This document shows, piece after piece, positions 27,762 through 40,843 of a DNA stretch of 64,000 nt. The position numbers and the translations under genes were made by a program. Origin of the DNA: Roseateles sp. XES5 (GTDB lineage: Bacteria > Pseudomonadota > Alphaproteobacteria > Rhizobiales > Rhizobiaceae); assembly GCF_020535545.1 (NCBI RefSeq), contig NZ_CP084752.1, forward strand, positions 1,595,501 through 1,659,500, in the 5' to 3' direction. Every line of letters starts with the position of its first letter. Position 1 is the stretch's first letter. The notes beneath the pieces were generated by a model. That model worked only from the letters and a program-made list of their open reading frames with translations, ran no database searches and was not told where the DNA came from.

Positions 27762-28721
27762 TCAATACCCCGCGCTGCGGTCCACCAGATGCTCCAGCGG
27801 CTTGCCGCTTTCCAGCCGTTCGATCTGGTGGGAGACGTGCCGGAAAAGGGCGGCGACGTCGGAGGCGGCGGAGGCGTGGGGGGTCATGAAGACCTTGTCC
27901 ATCGACCAGAACGGGCTTTCGAGCGGCAGGGGTTCCTGCTGGAAGACGTCGATCGAAGCGCCGCGGAGTGTGCCGTCGTTGAGCGAGGCGACGACGTCGG
28001 CCTCGACCTGGCTGCCGCCGCGACCGGCATTGATGAAGACAGGGGCGCCGAACGGACCCTTGCGGCTGAGCCGGGTGAAGAGGCCGGTATTGTAGATGTT
28101 CCGCGTATCCGGCGTCAGCGGCAGCAGGCCGACGAGGAAATCGGTGCGGGCGAGGAAGGTGTCGAGACCGGCATCGTCATAGGTCTCGAAACCTTCGACC
28201 CTGCGGCCGCTCTTCGACCAGCCGATGACGTTGAAGCCAAGCGTCTTCAGCTTCTTCGCCGAATCCTGCCCGAGCACGCCGAAGCCCATGATACCGACGG
28301 TGATTTCCTTCGCCTCGGGCTGGACGAGTTCACGCCAGACGCGCCTTTCGCGCTGCGCCTCATAGGTCTGGTGCTGGCGCAGATGCAGGAGGCACTGCAT
28401 GACGACCCATTCGCTCATGCGGGTCGTCAGCGTATCGTCGACGAAGCGGACGAGCGGCACGTCCGGCAGACCGGGCAGCGTTACGACGTGATCGACGCCC
28501 GCACCGCCGGAGAAGACGACCTTGAGATCCTTCGCCCGCGAGAAGAGGTCGGCGCCCGGCTTCCAGACCACGGCATAGTCGATGCCCGAGAGATCGCGGT
28601 TGCGGTTTGCGGGATGCAGGAGGTTGATCACCTCACGATCCGGAAAAGCGCCCTTGAGCGCGGCGGCGACCTGCTCCTGATCGAATTTCAGATCGATGAT
28701 GACGGGGCTTTTCGTCGACAT
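27762..28721 (-). CDS. ghrA: Glyoxylate/hydroxypyruvate reductase A
   Basis: A 319-residue D-2-hydroxyacid dehydrogenase. The nucleotide fold has 'VGIMGFGVLGQDSAKKL'. Catalytic residues are Arg in 'NAGRGGSQVE', Glu in 'DVFQQEPLPLE' and His in 'TPHASAASDV'. 'GAGVDHVVTLPGLPDVP' is typical of GhrA rather than SerA. It reduces glyoxylate and hydroxypyruvate with NADPH. It lies 14 bases after yejF and is probably cotranscribed with the transporter genes. Confidence 0.9.
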   Translation of the reverse strand: MSTKSPVIIDLKFDQEQVAAALKGAFPDREVINLLHPANRNRDLSGIDYAVVWKPGADLFSRAKDLKVVFSGGAGVDHVVTLPGLPDVPLVRFVDDTLTTRMSEWVVMQCLLHLRQHQTYEAQRERRVWRELVQPEAKEITVGIMGFGVLGQDSAKKLKTLGFNVIGWSKSGRRVEGFETYDDAGLDTFLARTDFLVGLLPLTPDTRNIYNTGLFTRLSRKGPFGAPVFINAGRGGSQVEADVVASLNDGTLRGASIDVFQQEPLPLESPFWSMDKVFMTPHASAASDVAALFRHVSHQIERLESGKPLEHLVDRSAGY

Positions 28722-28735
28722 GCTGCTTCCTGCTG

Positions 28736-30366
<1,631 letters not shown>

Positions 30367-30370
<4 letters not shown>

Positions 30371-31506
30371 CGGAAGGTCTTCCTCGGATCGAAGGCGTCG
30401 CGCGTCGCTTCGCCGACGAAGATCAGCAGCGACAGCATGACGGACATGACGATGAAGGCGGTGAGGCCGAGCCACGGCGCCTGGAGGTTCTCCTTGCCCT
30501 GCGCGATCAGTTCACCGAGCGAGGGCGAGCCCGGCGGCATGCCGAAGCCCAGGAAGTCGAGCGAGGTGAGCGTGGTGATCGAGCCCGACAGGATGAAGGG
30601 CAGGAAGGTCAGGGTCGCGACCATCGCGTTCGGCAGCAGGTGCCGCGCCATGATCGTCGCATTGCCGACGCCGAGCGCGCGAGCCGCCCGGACATATTCG
30701 AAATTGCGGGCGCGCAGGAACTCGGCGCGCACCACGCCGACGAAACCGACCCAGGAGAAGAGCAGCATGATGCCCAGCAGAATCCAGAAGCCGGGCGGCA
30801 GGATCGCGGCGATGATGAGCAGGATGTAGAGCACCGGCATCGAAGACCAGATCTCGATGAAGCGCTGCATCAGGAGGTCGGTCCAGCCGCCGAAATAGCC
30901 CTGCACCGCGCCGGCCGTCACGCCCACCACCGCCGAGCAGATCGTCAGCGCGAGGCCGAAGAGCACCGAGATGCGGAAGCCGTAGATGGCGCGGGCGAAC
31001 ACGTCGCGCGCCTGGTCGTCGGTGCCGAGCCAGTTGAGATTGCTGAGATTGCAGTTCACGTCCGCGGCACCGTTCGGATAGCCGGCGCAGCGCTCCTCCT
31101 TCGACATCAGCCAGAAGGGCGCGGTGGGCGCGGAATGCGGAATGTTGGAATTGGTGGTGCTGTAGGAATAGCGGATCGGCGGCCAGATCATCCAGCCGTT
31201 CGCATCGATCTCCTCGGTGATGAAGTCGGAGCGGTAGTCCGTCTCGGCGAGGAAGCCGCCGAACTTCTCCTCGGGATAATCGACGACGACGGGGAAGAGC
31301 AGCTCGCCCTTGTAGGAGGCGAGGATCGGGCGGTCGTTGGCAATGAACTCGGCGAAGAGGCTGAGCACGAAGATGACGAGGAAAATCCAGAGCGACCAGT
31401 AGCCGCGCCGGTTCGCCCGGAAATTCTCCCAGCGCCGCTTGTTGGTCGGCGAGAGCAGGCCCTTCCTCGGCGGGGAGACGGGAGCCGTGTCGGTGACAGC
31501 GCTCAT
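30367..31506 (-). CDS. yejE: Peptide ABC transporter permease YejE
   Basis: A 379-residue inner-membrane permease. One membrane helix follows an N-terminal cytoplasmic stretch. A long periplasmic segment (about residues 60-170) comes next, then the BPD-transport core with 'YVRAARALGVGNATIMARHL', the EAA-type loop that docks the ATPase. The stop/start junctions on both sides overlap (one base with yejB, four with yejF), so the operon is translationally coupled. Confidence 0.94.
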
Positions 31507-32582
31507 CACACGTCCCTCCGCTCGAAATCGATGCGCGGATCGACCCAGGTGTAGATGAGGTCGGAGATGAGGGAGACCACGAGGCCCATCAGCGAGAAGA
31601 TGAAGAGCGTGGCGAAGACGATGGGATAGTCGCGCCGGACGATGGAATCGTAGCCGAGGCGACCGAGGCCATCGAGCGAGAAGATGTATTCGATCAGCAG
31701 CGAGCCGGTGAAGAAGGCCGAGATGAAGGCGCCGGGGAAGCCGGCGATGATGATCAGCATGGCATTGCGGAAGACGTGGCCGTAGAGCACCTGGTTCTCG
31801 CTGAGGCCCTTGGCGCGGGCCGTCGTGACATATTGCTTCTTGATCTCGTCGATGAAGGAGTTCTTCGTCAGCAGTGTCGTCGTGGCGAAGGCGGACAGCA
31901 GCAGCGTGATCAGCGGCAGCGTCATGTGCCACATGTAGTCGAGCGGCTTTTGCCACCAGGCGAGGCTGTCGAAATTGTCCGAGACGATGCCGCGCAGCGG
32001 GAACCAGTCGAGGAAGGATCCGCCGGCGAAAAGAACGATCAGCAGGATGCCGAAGAGGAAGCTCGGCACGGCATAGCCGATGATGATGATGCCGGAGGTC
32101 CAGACGTCGAAGGCCGAGCCGTCCTTCACCGCCTTCTTGATGCCGAGCGGAATGGAGATGGCATAGGAGAAGATGAGGATCCAGACGCCGAGCGAGATGG
32201 AAACCGGCATCTTCTGGGCGATGAGATCGACCACGGAAATGTTGCGGAAGAAGCTCTCGCCGAAATCGAAGCGGATGTAATCCCACATCATCGTGAAGAA
32301 GCGCTCGAGCGGCGGCTTGTCGAAGCCGAACTGCTTTTCCAGCTTGGCGATGAATTCGGGATCGAGGCCGCGCGCCCCGCGATAGGCGCTGTCCTGGCTG
32401 ACCTCCTGCATCATGTCGCTGCCGCCGGACAGGCGATCGCCGCCGCCCTGGTTCGTCAGGTCGGCGATGACCTGCTCGACCGGGCCGCCCGGCGCGAACT
32501 GCACGATCGCGAACGAGATCGCCATGATGCCGAAGATCGTCGGGATCATCAGCAAAATACGGCGCAGGATATAGGCGCCCAT
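31506..32582 (-). CDS. yejB: Peptide ABC transporter permease YejB
   Basis: A 358-residue permease of the DppB type with an extended first periplasmic loop. It starts '[20 protein letters not shown]' and has the EAA-like loop '[20 protein letters not shown]'. It pairs with YejE to form the channel. In enterobacteria and rhizobia the Yej system imports peptides, including some antimicrobial peptides. A 138-base gap separates it from yejA. Confidence 0.94.
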   Translation of the reverse strand: MGAYILRRILLMIPTIFGIMAISFAIVQFAPGGPVEQVIADLTNQGGGDRLSGGSDMMQEVSQDSAYRGARGLDPEFIAKLEKQFGFDKPPLERFFTMMWDYIRFDFGESFFRNISVVDLIAQKMPVSISLGVWILIFSYAISIPLGIKKAVKDGSAFDVWTSGIIIIGYAVPSFLFGILLIVLFAGGSFLDWFPLRGIVSDNFDSLAWWQKPLDYMWHMTLPLITLLLSAFATTTLLTKNSFIDEIKKQYVTTARAKGLSENQVLYGHVFRNAMLIIIAGFPGAFISAFFTGSLLIEYIFSLDGLGRLGYDSIVRRDYPIVFATLFIFSLMGLVVSLISDLIYTWVDPRIDFERRDV

Positions 32583-32720
32583 CAGCGTTCACCCGCCTTG
32601 ATAGCATGCGTGGATGTCCAGCCGGTCAAGCCCAACCCTTCCGTTCTGCCGCCGCCTGCCGCGCCGGTGATTCGTTCCCGCTATATGGAGCCGAGGACGC
32701 CGGGCGGCGCAAGCCCCGGC

Positions 32721-34577
32721 TCATTTCGCAGCGTTTTTGGACCACCAGACATCCGGGAAACCGAGGCCGTAATAGGGCAATTCCTGCGGCCGGGCGAGGC
32801 TGTTCCAGTAGGCGATGCGCTGGGCCCGGGAATAGAAGAGCGGGATCACATACTGGTGGGCGAGCAGCACGCGGTCGAGCGCATGGGTGGTCGCGACCAG
32901 TTCCTCGCGGTTCGGTGCGAAGATGACCCTGCGGATCAGTTCGTCGATCGCGGGGTCGGCGATGCCGGCATAGTTCTTGGAGCCGGGCTGGTTGACGGAA
33001 GCCGAGCCCCAATAGTCGATCTGCTCGTTGCCGGGCACGAGCGACTGCGCCCAGATGCCGTATATCATGTCGTAGTCGAAGCTGCGGACGCGATTGGTGT
33101 ATTGCGAGGCGTCGACCGTGCGGATGCGCGCGTCGATGCCGATCTTCTTGGCGCTGTTGATGAAGGGCGTGACCGTGCGCTCGAAGGACGGATTGGACAG
33201 GAGCAGCTCGAAACCGAAGGGTTCGCCCGTCTTGGCATTGACGAGCTTGTTGCCCTTCAGAACATAGCCCGCTTCCTTGAAGAGGCCGAGCGCCTTGCGC
33301 AGGTTCTCGCGCACCTTCTGCGGCTCGCCGCCCACCGGGTTGGTATAGGTGGTGGTGAAGACGGAAGGCGGAACCTTGTCCTTCAGCTCCTCCAGGATTT
33401 CCTTCTCGCGGCCCTCCGGCAGACCGGACGAAGCAAGCTCCGTGCCCCAGAAATAGCTATCGACGCGCGTATAGGCGTTATAGGCAAGGTTGCGGTTGAG
33501 GTCCTCGAAATCGAAGGTGTAGTTCAGCGCCTCGCGGACCTTCTGGTCCTTGAACTTGTCCCGGCGCAGGTTCGGCACGAAGGCCTGCATGATGCCGGCG
33601 GCGCGCAGCGGGTTCTCGATCTCCTCGCGCACCACCCGGCCATCCTTCATGGCCGGGAAGTCATAGGCCGTCGCCCAGTGGCTGGCGCTGTTGTCCTGGA
33701 AGAAATGCACATTGCCGGCGCGGAAGTCCTCGAACTCCACATTCTTGTCGCCGTAATAGCTGTAGGTGATCGCGCCGAAATTGTACTGGCCGACATTCAC
33801 GTTGAGGTCCTTGCCCCAATAGTCGTCGCGCCGCTCGAAGCGCACCGAGCCGCCGGCCTGGAAGGACGCGATCTTGTACGGGCCGGAGCCCATGACCGGC
33901 TCCAGCGTGGTGCGGGCGATATCCCGCGTGTTGCCCTTGGCGTCCGTGCCCTCCCACCAGTGCTTGGGCAGGATCGGGAACTGGCCGAGGATGTTGGGCA
34001 GTTCGCGGTTGTTCTTCTCGTCGAAGCGGAAGGTCACGTCGCGCTCGCCGGTCTTTTCCGCCGAGACGACATGCTTGTAATAATTGGCATAGAGCGGATT
34101 GTGCTCTTTGGCCTTGTCGAAGGAGAAGACCACGTCTTCCGGCGTCACGGGCTGGCCATCCGCCCACTTGGCTTCCGCGCGCAGGCGGAAGGTCGTGGTG
34201 GAGATGTCGTCCGGGTAGGAAACCCCCTCGGCGAGCAGGCCATAGGATGCGGTGATCTCGTCCTCGGCGTTCTTCAGCAGCGTATCGTAGACGAGCGAGG
34301 AGACGCCGGTCGCCACTTCCCCCTTGGCAAGAATGGGGTTGAACGTGTCGTAGGTGCCGGTATTGGACAGTTTCAGCTCGCCCCCCTTGGGGGCATCCGG
34401 ATTGACGTAGCCGAACCGGTCGAAGCCGTCTGGATGCTTCAGGTCGCCGATGGTGGAAATGCCGATGCGCCAGGTCTGGTTTGCCGCGTCTTCGGCCCGT
34501 GCGCTGCCGGCAACCGCCAGCGAAAGCGCCAGAACGGCGGTGAACCCATATCTCCCGAAGGCAGTCTGCATGCCCAT
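32721..34577 (-). CDS. yejA: Periplasmic peptide-binding protein YejA
   Basis: A 618-residue family 5 solute-binding protein. A signal peptide ends at 'GSARAED' (about residue 29). The mature part has 'PDAPKGGELKLSNTGTYDTF', typical of the YejA subgroup, and 'GSGPYKIASFQAG'. It captures peptides for YejBEF. I chose the ATG at 34577 (AGGAAAGGG upstream); an ATG two codons later (34571) is also possible. It is first in the yejABEF-ghrA operon and divergent from mepA. Confidence 0.93.
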   Translation of the reverse strand: MGMQTAFGRYGFTAVLALSLAVAGSARAEDAANQTWRIGISTIGDLKHPDGFDRFGYVNPDAPKGGELKLSNTGTYDTFNPILAKGEVATGVSSLVYDTLLKNAEDEITASYGLLAEGVSYPDDISTTTFRLRAEAKWADGQPVTPEDVVFSFDKAKEHNPLYANYYKHVVSAEKTGERDVTFRFDEKNNRELPNILGQFPILPKHWWEGTDAKGNTRDIARTTLEPVMGSGPYKIASFQAGGSVRFERRDDYWGKDLNVNVGQYNFGAITYSYYGDKNVEFEDFRAGNVHFFQDNSASHWATAYDFPAMKDGRVVREEIENPLRAAGIMQAFVPNLRRDKFKDQKVREALNYTFDFEDLNRNLAYNAYTRVDSYFWGTELASSGLPEGREKEILEELKDKVPPSVFTTTYTNPVGGEPQKVRENLRKALGLFKEAGYVLKGNKLVNAKTGEPFGFELLLSNPSFERTVTPFINSAKKIGIDARIRTVDASQYTNRVRSFDYDMIYGIWAQSLVPGNEQIDYWGSASVNQPGSKNYAGIADPAIDELIRRVIFAPNREELVATTHALDRVLLAHQYVIPLFYSRAQRIAYWNSLARPQELPYYGLGFPDVWWSKNAAK

Positions 34578-34752
34578 TCCCTTTCCTATTGCGTGCCGAA
34601 GCATGGCGCAAAGAATAGGCAAAATCCGGGCAATTGACAGGCCTGCCATCAAAGCGGCCGTTTTTGCCCCGCCTATTGCGGCCGACGATTCATCTCCGCG
34701 AAAGGATGATCCTTTAACCTTTCGCAACGACTGCGACTTTCGAGACCGAACC

Positions 34753-35829
34753 ATGCCTGCGCATTCCTTCTTTTCCCGCCTTGTCACCTGCCTTGCCGCC
34801 GCCGGCCTTGCGCTGACCGCGCTCGCCTCGCCGCTTGCGGCCGAAGAACGACCGGCCAAGGAACTCTTCGGCGCCAAGCGCCTGCCGGCCAGGATGGCGA
34901 CCGCCTCCTACGGCTCCTACGCCAAGGGCTGCATCGCCGGCGCCGTGGCGATCCCGACGGACGGCCCGGCCTGGCAGGCAATGCGGCTTTCGCGCAACCG
35001 GCGCTGGGGCCATCCGCAGATGATCGCTCTGCTGGAACAGTTCTCGCAGGATGCTCAGCAGCTCGGCTGGCCCGGGCTGCTGCTCGGCGACATCTCGCAG
35101 CCGCGCGGCGGGCCGATGCTCTCGGGTCATGCCTCGCACCAGGTCGGCCTCGACGCCGACATCTGGTTCACGCCGATGCCGGATCACCGCATGTCCGCGC
35201 AGGAACGCGAAAAACTGCCCTTCACCTCCATGCTCGACAAGAGCAAGTTCCTGACGGTCGATTCGCGCCGCTGGACCTCCACCCATGCCCGCCTCGTGAT
35301 GAAGGCGGCAAGCTATCCGCAGGTCGAGCGCGTCTTCGTCAATCCGGCGATCAAGAGGAAACTCTGCGAGACCTGGCAGGGCGACCGGTCGCTGCTCGGC
35401 AAGGTGCGGCCGATCTATGGCCATGACGAACACTTCCACATCCGCATCAAGTGCCCGCAGGGTGCGGCGGGCTGCAAGCCGCAGGCGAAGGTGCCGGCCG
35501 GCGACGGCTGCGATGCCTCTCTCGCCTGGTGGTTCACCAAGGAGCCCTGGGAAAAGCCCAAGCCCAAGCCGGATGCCAAGCCGGTCAAGCCGCGCTACGT
35601 GATGCTCTCCGACCTGCCCAAGGCCTGCGGCACGGTGCTTGCCAGCGCTTCGCCGTCTTCCGAGCAGGAGGTGACCTATCAGGGCAACGGCGGCGCCTCC
35701 TCAGCGCTCGCCTTCTCGGACGGGGACGGGGCGACGACAAGCGCGGGCGGAACGATCGAATCGGTGATCGCCGCCGATACGATGCTGCCGGCGATCATCC
35801 CGATCCCGATTCCCCGGCCGCTCCACTAG
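34753..35829 (+). CDS. mepA: Penicillin-insensitive murein endopeptidase
   Basis: A 358-residue periplasmic LAS-type metalloendopeptidase that cleaves D-Ala-mDAP cross-links. The signal peptide ends near 'LASPLAAEE' (about residue 30). Zinc-ligand motifs are 'SGHASHQVGLDADIWF' and 'YGHDEHFHIRI'. Conserved cysteines include 'KGCIAG' and 'KCPQG'. The tail after about residue 270 is Lys/Pro-rich, ending 'IPIPIPRPLH', and is longer than in Escherichia coli (274). The start at 34753 is the first ATG giving a normal signal peptide. Confidence 0.93.
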   Translation: MPAHSFFSRLVTCLAAAGLALTALASPLAAEERPAKELFGAKRLPARMATASYGSYAKGCIAGAVAIPTDGPAWQAMRLSRNRRWGHPQMIALLEQFSQDAQQLGWPGLLLGDISQPRGGPMLSGHASHQVGLDADIWFTPMPDHRMSAQEREKLPFTSMLDKSKFLTVDSRRWTSTHARLVMKAASYPQVERVFVNPAIKRKLCETWQGDRSLLGKVRPIYGHDEHFHIRIKCPQGAAGCKPQAKVPAGDGCDASLAWWFTKEPWEKPKPKPDAKPVKPRYVMLSDLPKACGTVLASASPSSEQEVTYQGNGGASSALAFSDGDGATTSAGGTIESVIAADTMLPAIIPIPIPRPLH

Positions 35830-35866
35830 GATGCCCGCAAGACATTTGCGCGCGAGGCCCGCGACC

Positions 35867-35895
35867 GCGGGGCTTTTCAAGGCCCCGCTGCTTTT
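35867..35895 (+). terminator. Intrinsic terminator after mepA
   Basis: GCGGGGC (35867-35873), an 8-base loop, GCCCCGC (35882-35888), then TGCTTTTGT. Confidence 0.75.
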
Positions 35896-35938
35896 GTATA
35901 AGGCGTTCAAATCGATTTAATTCCTGCAGGGAACGCCC

Positions 35939-36319
35939 ATGTCGCGCCAGAAATGCATTGCGCTCATCGCGCATGACGAGAAGAAGGACGACATGGCGGC
36001 CTTTGCCGCCCAGTACGAAAAGGTTCTGGCAACGGCAAAGATCGTCGCGACCGGCACGACGGGCGGCCGGGTTCTTGATGCCTGCCCCGGCCTCGACGTC
36101 ACTCGCCTCAAGAGCGGCCCGCTCGGCGGCGACCAGCAGATCGGCGCGCTGATCGCGACCGGCGAGGTCGACCTCCTCATCTTCTTGGTCGATCCGCTCA
36201 CCCCCATGCCGCATGACGTGGACGTGAAGGCGCTGATGCGGCTCGCCATCGTCTACGACATTCCGATGGCGCTGAACCGGGCGACGGCGGAACGCCTGCT
36301 CGACTTCGCCGCCGATTGA
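35939..36319 (+). CDS. mgsA: Methylglyoxal synthase
   Basis: A 126-residue enzyme converting dihydroxyacetone phosphate to methylglyoxal and phosphate, a bypass that relieves phosphate-starved glycolysis. It has '[13 protein letters not shown]', 'TGTTGG' (phosphate binding), '[12 protein letters not shown]' (catalytic Asp) and '[15 protein letters not shown]' (His and Asp). Length is that of the short rhizobial form. It is 61 bases upstream of glk in the same direction. Confidence 0.95.
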   Translation: MSRQKCIALIAHDEKKDDMAAFAAQYEKVLATAKIVATGTTGGRVLDACPGLDVTRLKSGPLGGDQQIGALIATGEVDLLIFLVDPLTPMPHDVDVKALMRLAIVYDIPMALNRATAERLLDFAAD

Positions 36320-36380
36320 CGGCAACCTTCACCGCAGGTAGCGAAAGCGAACCATCCACGCGAACGAACGGGACAGCTTG

Positions 36381-37406
36381 ATGGCACGGCCGGGCGACAA
36401 CGACACGAACCTCCCCTTCCCCATCCTCGTCGGCGATATCGGCGGCACCAATGCGCGCTTCGCGCTGCTGGTGGATGCCTTCGCCGAGCCGAAACAGTTC
36501 CCCATCGTCCAGACCGCCGATTTCCCGAATATCGACGACGCGCTGCAGCAGTGCATTCTCGACAGGAGCTCGGTGCAGCCGCGCTCGGCGATCCTGGCGC
36601 TTGCCGGCCCCATCGAGGGCGACGAGGTGCCGCTGACCAATTGCCCCTGGGTGGTGCGTCCGCGCGACATGATCGCCAATCTCGGCTTCGAGGACGTGCT
36701 GCTCGTCAACGACTTCGAGGCGCAGGCGCTGGCCGTCGCCTCGCTCGGTGAGGGCGACCGCGAAAAGATCGGCCCCGGCACCGAGCGCCACGCCGCCTCG
36801 CGCGCCGTGCTCGGCCCCGGCACCGGCCTCGGCGTCGCCGGCCTCGTCTACGCCCGCCAGAGCTGGATTCCGGTTCCGGGCGAAGGCGGCCATATCGACG
36901 TCGGCCCGCGCAGCGAGCGCGACTACCAGATCTGGCCTTTCCTCGAGCCGATCGAAGGCCGCATTTCCGCCGAGCAGCTGCTGTGCGGACGCGGCATCAT
37001 GAACATCTACCATGCCGTCGCCGCCGCCGACGGCATCGACGCGCCGCTGACGACGCCCGCCGAGGTGACCGCCAAGGCACTGGCGCAGGAGGACCGTACG
37101 TCCGTCGAGACCGTGTCGCTGTTTTCCACCTATCTCGGACGCGTTGCCGGCGACATGGCGATGATCTTCATGGCCAAGGGCGGCGTGTTCCTTGCCGGCG
37201 GCATCTCGCAGAAGATCCTGCCCGCCCTGCGCGGTCCGGAATTCCGCGCCGCCTTCGAGGACAAGGCGCCTCACAGCGCCCTGCTCGGCTCCATCCCGAC
37301 CTATGTCGTCACCCATCCCGTCGCGGCCCTCGCCGGCCTTGCCGCCTTCGCGCGCATGCCGGACCGATTCGGTGTTGCAACGGAGGGACGCCACTGGAAA
37401 AGGTGA
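36381..37406 (+). CDS. glk: Glucokinase
   Basis: A 341-residue bacterial glucokinase (ROK-unrelated Glk family). It has '[14 protein letters not shown]' for ATP phosphate, 'LTNCPWVV' and '[13 protein letters not shown]' (catalytic Asp), '[13 protein letters not shown]', and '[15 protein letters not shown]'. It phosphorylates glucose to glucose-6-phosphate. The ATG at 36381 directly follows a TTG; GGGACAG upstream suits it. It is adjacent to mgsA and an ABC exporter, a common order in Rhizobiaceae. Confidence 0.95.
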   Translation: MARPGDNDTNLPFPILVGDIGGTNARFALLVDAFAEPKQFPIVQTADFPNIDDALQQCILDRSSVQPRSAILALAGPIEGDEVPLTNCPWVVRPRDMIANLGFEDVLLVNDFEAQALAVASLGEGDREKIGPGTERHAASRAVLGPGTGLGVAGLVYARQSWIPVPGEGGHIDVGPRSERDYQIWPFLEPIEGRISAEQLLCGRGIMNIYHAVAAADGIDAPLTTPAEVTAKALAQEDRTSVETVSLFSTYLGRVAGDMAMIFMAKGGVFLAGGISQKILPALRGPEFRAAFEDKAPHSALLGSIPTYVVTHPVAALAGLAAFARMPDRFGVATEGRHWKR

Positions 37407-37526
37407 GTCTTTCGGCAAGGCTTTGCCGCAGCCCGGACTCGCCAAAGGCGGACTGACCCCCTATAGAGCGGGCCAACGCGCCGGTCCTGCCGGCCGTCGT
37501 CGAGACCGTCGAGGAAAGTCAAGCCA

Positions 37527-39320
37527 TTGGCCGATAAGAGTCGAACCGAGCGCCATCCCATCAGCTCCGACACCGTCGCCACCGTGCTCAAACGCGTCAT
37601 TGCCGAGAACGGCCGCGAGCATGTGCGTGGTTACGCCATGGCCATCGGCTGCCTCGCCGTCGTGGCGCTGACGACGGCCTTTACGGCCTGGATCATGGAA
37701 TCGGTCGTCAACGAGGCCTTCGCCAACAAGCGCGCCGACCTCGTCATGATCATCTGCAGCGCGATCTTCGCCGCCTTCGTGTTGCGCGGCTTTGCGACCT
37801 ATTACGAAGCCGTCATCCTGACCAAGATCGGCAACAACATCGTCGCGCGCTACCAGCGGCGGCTCTATTCGCACCTGATGGCGCTCAGCGTCAGCTATTA
37901 CAACGAGTCGCGCTCGGCCTATCTCGCCGCCCAGATCAGCCAGAACGTCACCGGCATCCGCGACGTGCTGAACATGACGGTCACCTCGCTTGCCCGCGAC
38001 GTGCTGACCCTCATCGCGCTGATCGGCGTGATGCTCTCCAAGGACTGGCTGCTGACGCTCATCGTCTTCTTCGTCGCCCCGCCGCTGCTGCTCGGCCTGC
38101 GCTACGTTTCCAAGCGCCTGCGCAATGCGACGCGCGAGGCCGTGGAACTGAACAGCCACGTGCTCGGCGCCATGCAGGAGACGGTCCAGGGCATCACCAT
38201 CGTCAAGGCCTTCACCATGGAGGCCCAGTTGAAGACCAAGGTGGAGGCCATCATCGGCGAGGCCGAGAGCCGGTCGAACCGCATCGCGCGGCTGACCGAA
38301 CGCACGGCCCCCATGACCGAAACCTTTGCGGGCTTTGCGATTTCCGGCGTGCTCGCCTATGCGGCCTACCGCTCGATCTATGCCGGCGTGATGCCGGGGG
38401 CGTTCTTTTCCTTCGTCGCGGCCCTCCTGATGGCCTACGACCCGGCCCGCCGCCTCGCCCGCCTGCAGGTTTCGCTGGAGCGCGCGGCCGTCAATGCGCG
38501 CATGATCTACGAAATCCTCGACCTGAAGCCGCGCCAGGCCGACCTTGCCGACGCCAAGCCGCTCGCCATTTCCGATGCGACCATCGCCTTCCGCGATGTG
38601 CGCTTCGGCTATTCGGAAACCGAGACGATCCTGAAGGGCGTGTCCTTCACGGCCGAGGGCGGCAAGACGACGGCGCTCGTCGGCCCCTCCGGCGCCGGCA
38701 AGTCCACCGTCATCAGCCTCATTCCCCGCTTCTACGACCCGGCGGAAGGCGCGATCCTGATCGACGGGCAGGACATCGCCCATGTGACCAAGCAGTCGCT
38801 TCGCAACGGCATCGCCTACGTCTCCCAGCAGCCCTATCTCTTCGAGGGCACGATCCGCGACAATATCCGCTATGGCCGTCCCGACGCCACGGATGCCGAG
38901 ATCGAGGAAGCGGCGCGCCACGCCTATGCGCATGACTTCATCCTCGCCCAGCCGCTCGGCTATGACACGCCCGTCGGGGAAAACGGCGTGACGCTGTCCG
39001 GCGGCCAGCGCCAACGGCTCTCCATCGCCCGCGCGCTGGTGCGCAATGCGCCGATCCTGCTGCTCGACGAAGCGACCTCCGCGCTCGACACCGAATCCGA
39101 ACAGGCCGTGCAGAAGGCGCTGGACGAGGCGATGAGCGGGCGCACCGTGGTCGTCATCGCGCACCGCCTGTCGACCGTCGTGCGTGCCGACAAGATCATC
39201 GTCATGCAGGACGGCACGGTTGCCGAAGAAGGCACGCACGATGAGCTTGCGGCCCGCGAGAACGGCCTTTACGCTCGCCTCAACAACCTTCAGGCGCCCG
39301 CCGGCAGCACGGGCAAATAA
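37527..39320 (+). CDS. MsbA-like ABC exporter (fused permease/ATPase)
   Basis: A 597-residue half-transporter. Residues about 30-330 are six membrane helices of a type IV exporter. Residues about 350-580 are the ATPase with Walker A '[15 protein letters not shown]', signature '[15 protein letters not shown]', Walker B '[12 protein letters not shown]' and 'IAHRLSTVV'. It is homologous to lipid A/multidrug flippases; substrate unproven. The start is an unusual TTG at 37527 with AGGAAAG nine bases upstream. It lies between glk and dapB. Confidence 0.9.
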   Translation: MADKSRTERHPISSDTVATVLKRVIAENGREHVRGYAMAIGCLAVVALTTAFTAWIMESVVNEAFANKRADLVMIICSAIFAAFVLRGFATYYEAVILTKIGNNIVARYQRRLYSHLMALSVSYYNESRSAYLAAQISQNVTGIRDVLNMTVTSLARDVLTLIALIGVMLSKDWLLTLIVFFVAPPLLLGLRYVSKRLRNATREAVELNSHVLGAMQETVQGITIVKAFTMEAQLKTKVEAIIGEAESRSNRIARLTERTAPMTETFAGFAISGVLAYAAYRSIYAGVMPGAFFSFVAALLMAYDPARRLARLQVSLERAAVNARMIYEILDLKPRQADLADAKPLAISDATIAFRDVRFGYSETETILKGVSFTAEGGKTTALVGPSGAGKSTVISLIPRFYDPAEGAILIDGQDIAHVTKQSLRNGIAYVSQQPYLFEGTIRDNIRYGRPDATDAEIEEAARHAYAHDFILAQPLGYDTPVGENGVTLSGGQRQRLSIARALVRNAPILLLDEATSALDTESEQAVQKALDEAMSGRTVVVIAHRLSTVVRADKIIVMQDGTVAEEGTHDELAARENGLYARLNNLQAPAGSTGK

Positions 39321-39336
39321 CAGACAGGAACGAGAC

Positions 39337-40155
39337 ATGAGCGGCAACGCAATGAAGCTGGTCGTGGTCGGAGCCGCCGGCCGCATGGGCCAGACGCTGA
39401 TCCGCACCATCCACGCCATCGAGGGCGCGGAAGTCTTCGCCGCCGTCGAGCGCGAGGGCTCGCCCTTCGTCGGCCGCGACGCCGGCGAACTTGCCGGCCT
39501 CGGGCCGATCGGCGTTCCCGTCACCGACAAGCCGCTGGAGGCCTTCCTGGAGGCAGAAGGCGTGCTCGACTTCACCGCGCCGGCCGCGACCATCGAATTT
39601 GCCGGCCTCGCCGCACAGGCGCGCATCGTGCATGTGGTCGGCACCACGGGCTGCTCGGCGGCGGACGACGAGAAGATCAAGGCTGCCGCCCGCCATGCCC
39701 GCATCGTCAAGTCGGGCAATATGAGCCTCGGCGTGAACCTGCTCGGCGTGCTGACGGAAACGGCCGCTCGCGCGCTCGGCGCCTCCGACTGGGACATCGA
39801 GGTGCTGGAAATGCACCACAAGCACAAGGTCGACGCGCCCTCGGGCACCGCCCTCCTGCTCGGCAACGCCGCCGCCAATGGCCGCGGCATCTCGCTGGCG
39901 GAGCATTCGGTCCGCGTGCGCGACGGCCATACCGGCCCGCGCCCCGCCGGCACGATCGGCTTTGCAACGCTGCGCGGCGGCTCGGTCATCGGCGAACATT
40001 CGGTGATGCTGGCCGGCGAAGGCGAAACGGTCACGCTGTCGCACAGCGCGACGGACCGCTCGATCTTCGCCCGCGGCGCCGTCAAGGCGGCCCTCTGGGC
40101 GCGCGACAAGAAGCCAGGCCTCTATTCCATGCTCGACGTGCTCGGGCTCAACTAA
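39337..40155 (+). CDS. dapB: 4-hydroxy-tetrahydrodipicolinate reductase
   Basis: A 272-residue enzyme of lysine/diaminopimelate synthesis. It has the NAD(P)H motif '[15 protein letters not shown]' and the active-site signature '[19 protein letters not shown]'. '[11 protein letters not shown]' is also conserved. It starts 16 bases after the ABC gene and 23 bases before gpmA, so these are likely one transcript. Confidence 0.96.
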   Translation: MSGNAMKLVVVGAAGRMGQTLIRTIHAIEGAEVFAAVEREGSPFVGRDAGELAGLGPIGVPVTDKPLEAFLEAEGVLDFTAPAATIEFAGLAAQARIVHVVGTTGCSAADDEKIKAAARHARIVKSGNMSLGVNLLGVLTETAARALGASDWDIEVLEMHHKHKVDAPSGTALLLGNAAANGRGISLAEHSVRVRDGHTGPRPAGTIGFATLRGGSVIGEHSVMLAGEGETVTLSHSATDRSIFARGAVKAALWARDKKPGLYSMLDVLGLN

Positions 40156-40178
40156 GTCAGCGTTAGGAGACAGACCAT

Positions 40179-40814
40179 ATGAGCGGAACCCTCGTCCTCG
40201 TTCGCCACGGCCAGAGCGAATGGAACCTGAAAAACCTCTTCACCGGCTGGCGCGACCCGGACCTGACGGCGCTCGGCGTCGAGGAAGCCAAGACCGGCGG
40301 CAAGGCGCTGGCCGAGACCGGCATCAAATTCGACATCGCGTTCACCTCCGACCTCACCCGCGCGCAGAAAACGTTGGGCCTGATTCTCGACGAGATCGGC
40401 CAGCCGGGCCTCGAGACGATCCGCGACCAGGCTCTCAACGAGCGCGACTACGGCGACCTCTCGGGCCTCAACAAGGATGACGCCCGCGCCAAGTGGGGCG
40501 AGGAGCAGGTCCATATCTGGCGCCGTTCCTACGACGTGCCGCCGCCGGGTGGCGAGAGCCTGCGCGATACCGGCGCCCGCGTCTGGCCCTACTACCTCAC
40601 GGAAATCCTGCCCCGCGTGCTGCGCGGCGAAAAGGTGCTGGTCGCCGCCCACGGCAACTCGCTGCGCTCGCTCGTCATGGTGCTCGACAAGCTTTCCAAG
40701 GAAGAGATCCTGAAGCTGAACCTGGCGACCGGCGTGCCGATGGTCTACGTGCTGAACGCCGATTCGACGGTGAAGTCCAAGGACGTTCTCGGCGACATGT
40801 CCGGCGCTCACTGA
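40179..40814 (+). CDS. gpmA: 2,3-bisphosphoglycerate-dependent phosphoglycerate mutase
   Basis: A 211-residue dPGM; rhizobial forms are shorter than the 250-residue Escherichia coli enzyme. The phosphohistidine is in '[11 protein letters not shown]', the acid/base Glu in '[17 protein letters not shown]', and the second His in '[14 protein letters not shown]'. It interconverts 3- and 2-phosphoglycerate. A strong terminator follows. Confidence 0.96.
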   Translation: MSGTLVLVRHGQSEWNLKNLFTGWRDPDLTALGVEEAKTGGKALAETGIKFDIAFTSDLTRAQKTLGLILDEIGQPGLETIRDQALNERDYGDLSGLNKDDARAKWGEEQVHIWRRSYDVPPPGGESLRDTGARVWPYYLTEILPRVLRGEKVLVAAHGNSLRSLVMVLDKLSKEEILKLNLATGVPMVYVLNADSTVKSKDVLGDMSGAH

Positions 40815-40843
40815 GCCGGGCCACTCACCCGTTCGACCAACAA

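Noticed and set aside
31776..34637. A 953-codon open frame on the plus strand opposite yejB-yejA.
   Set aside because: It is antisense to two well-conserved genes, rich in Arg/Ala/Glu/His with no motifs. GC-rich DNA makes stop-free antisense frames common.
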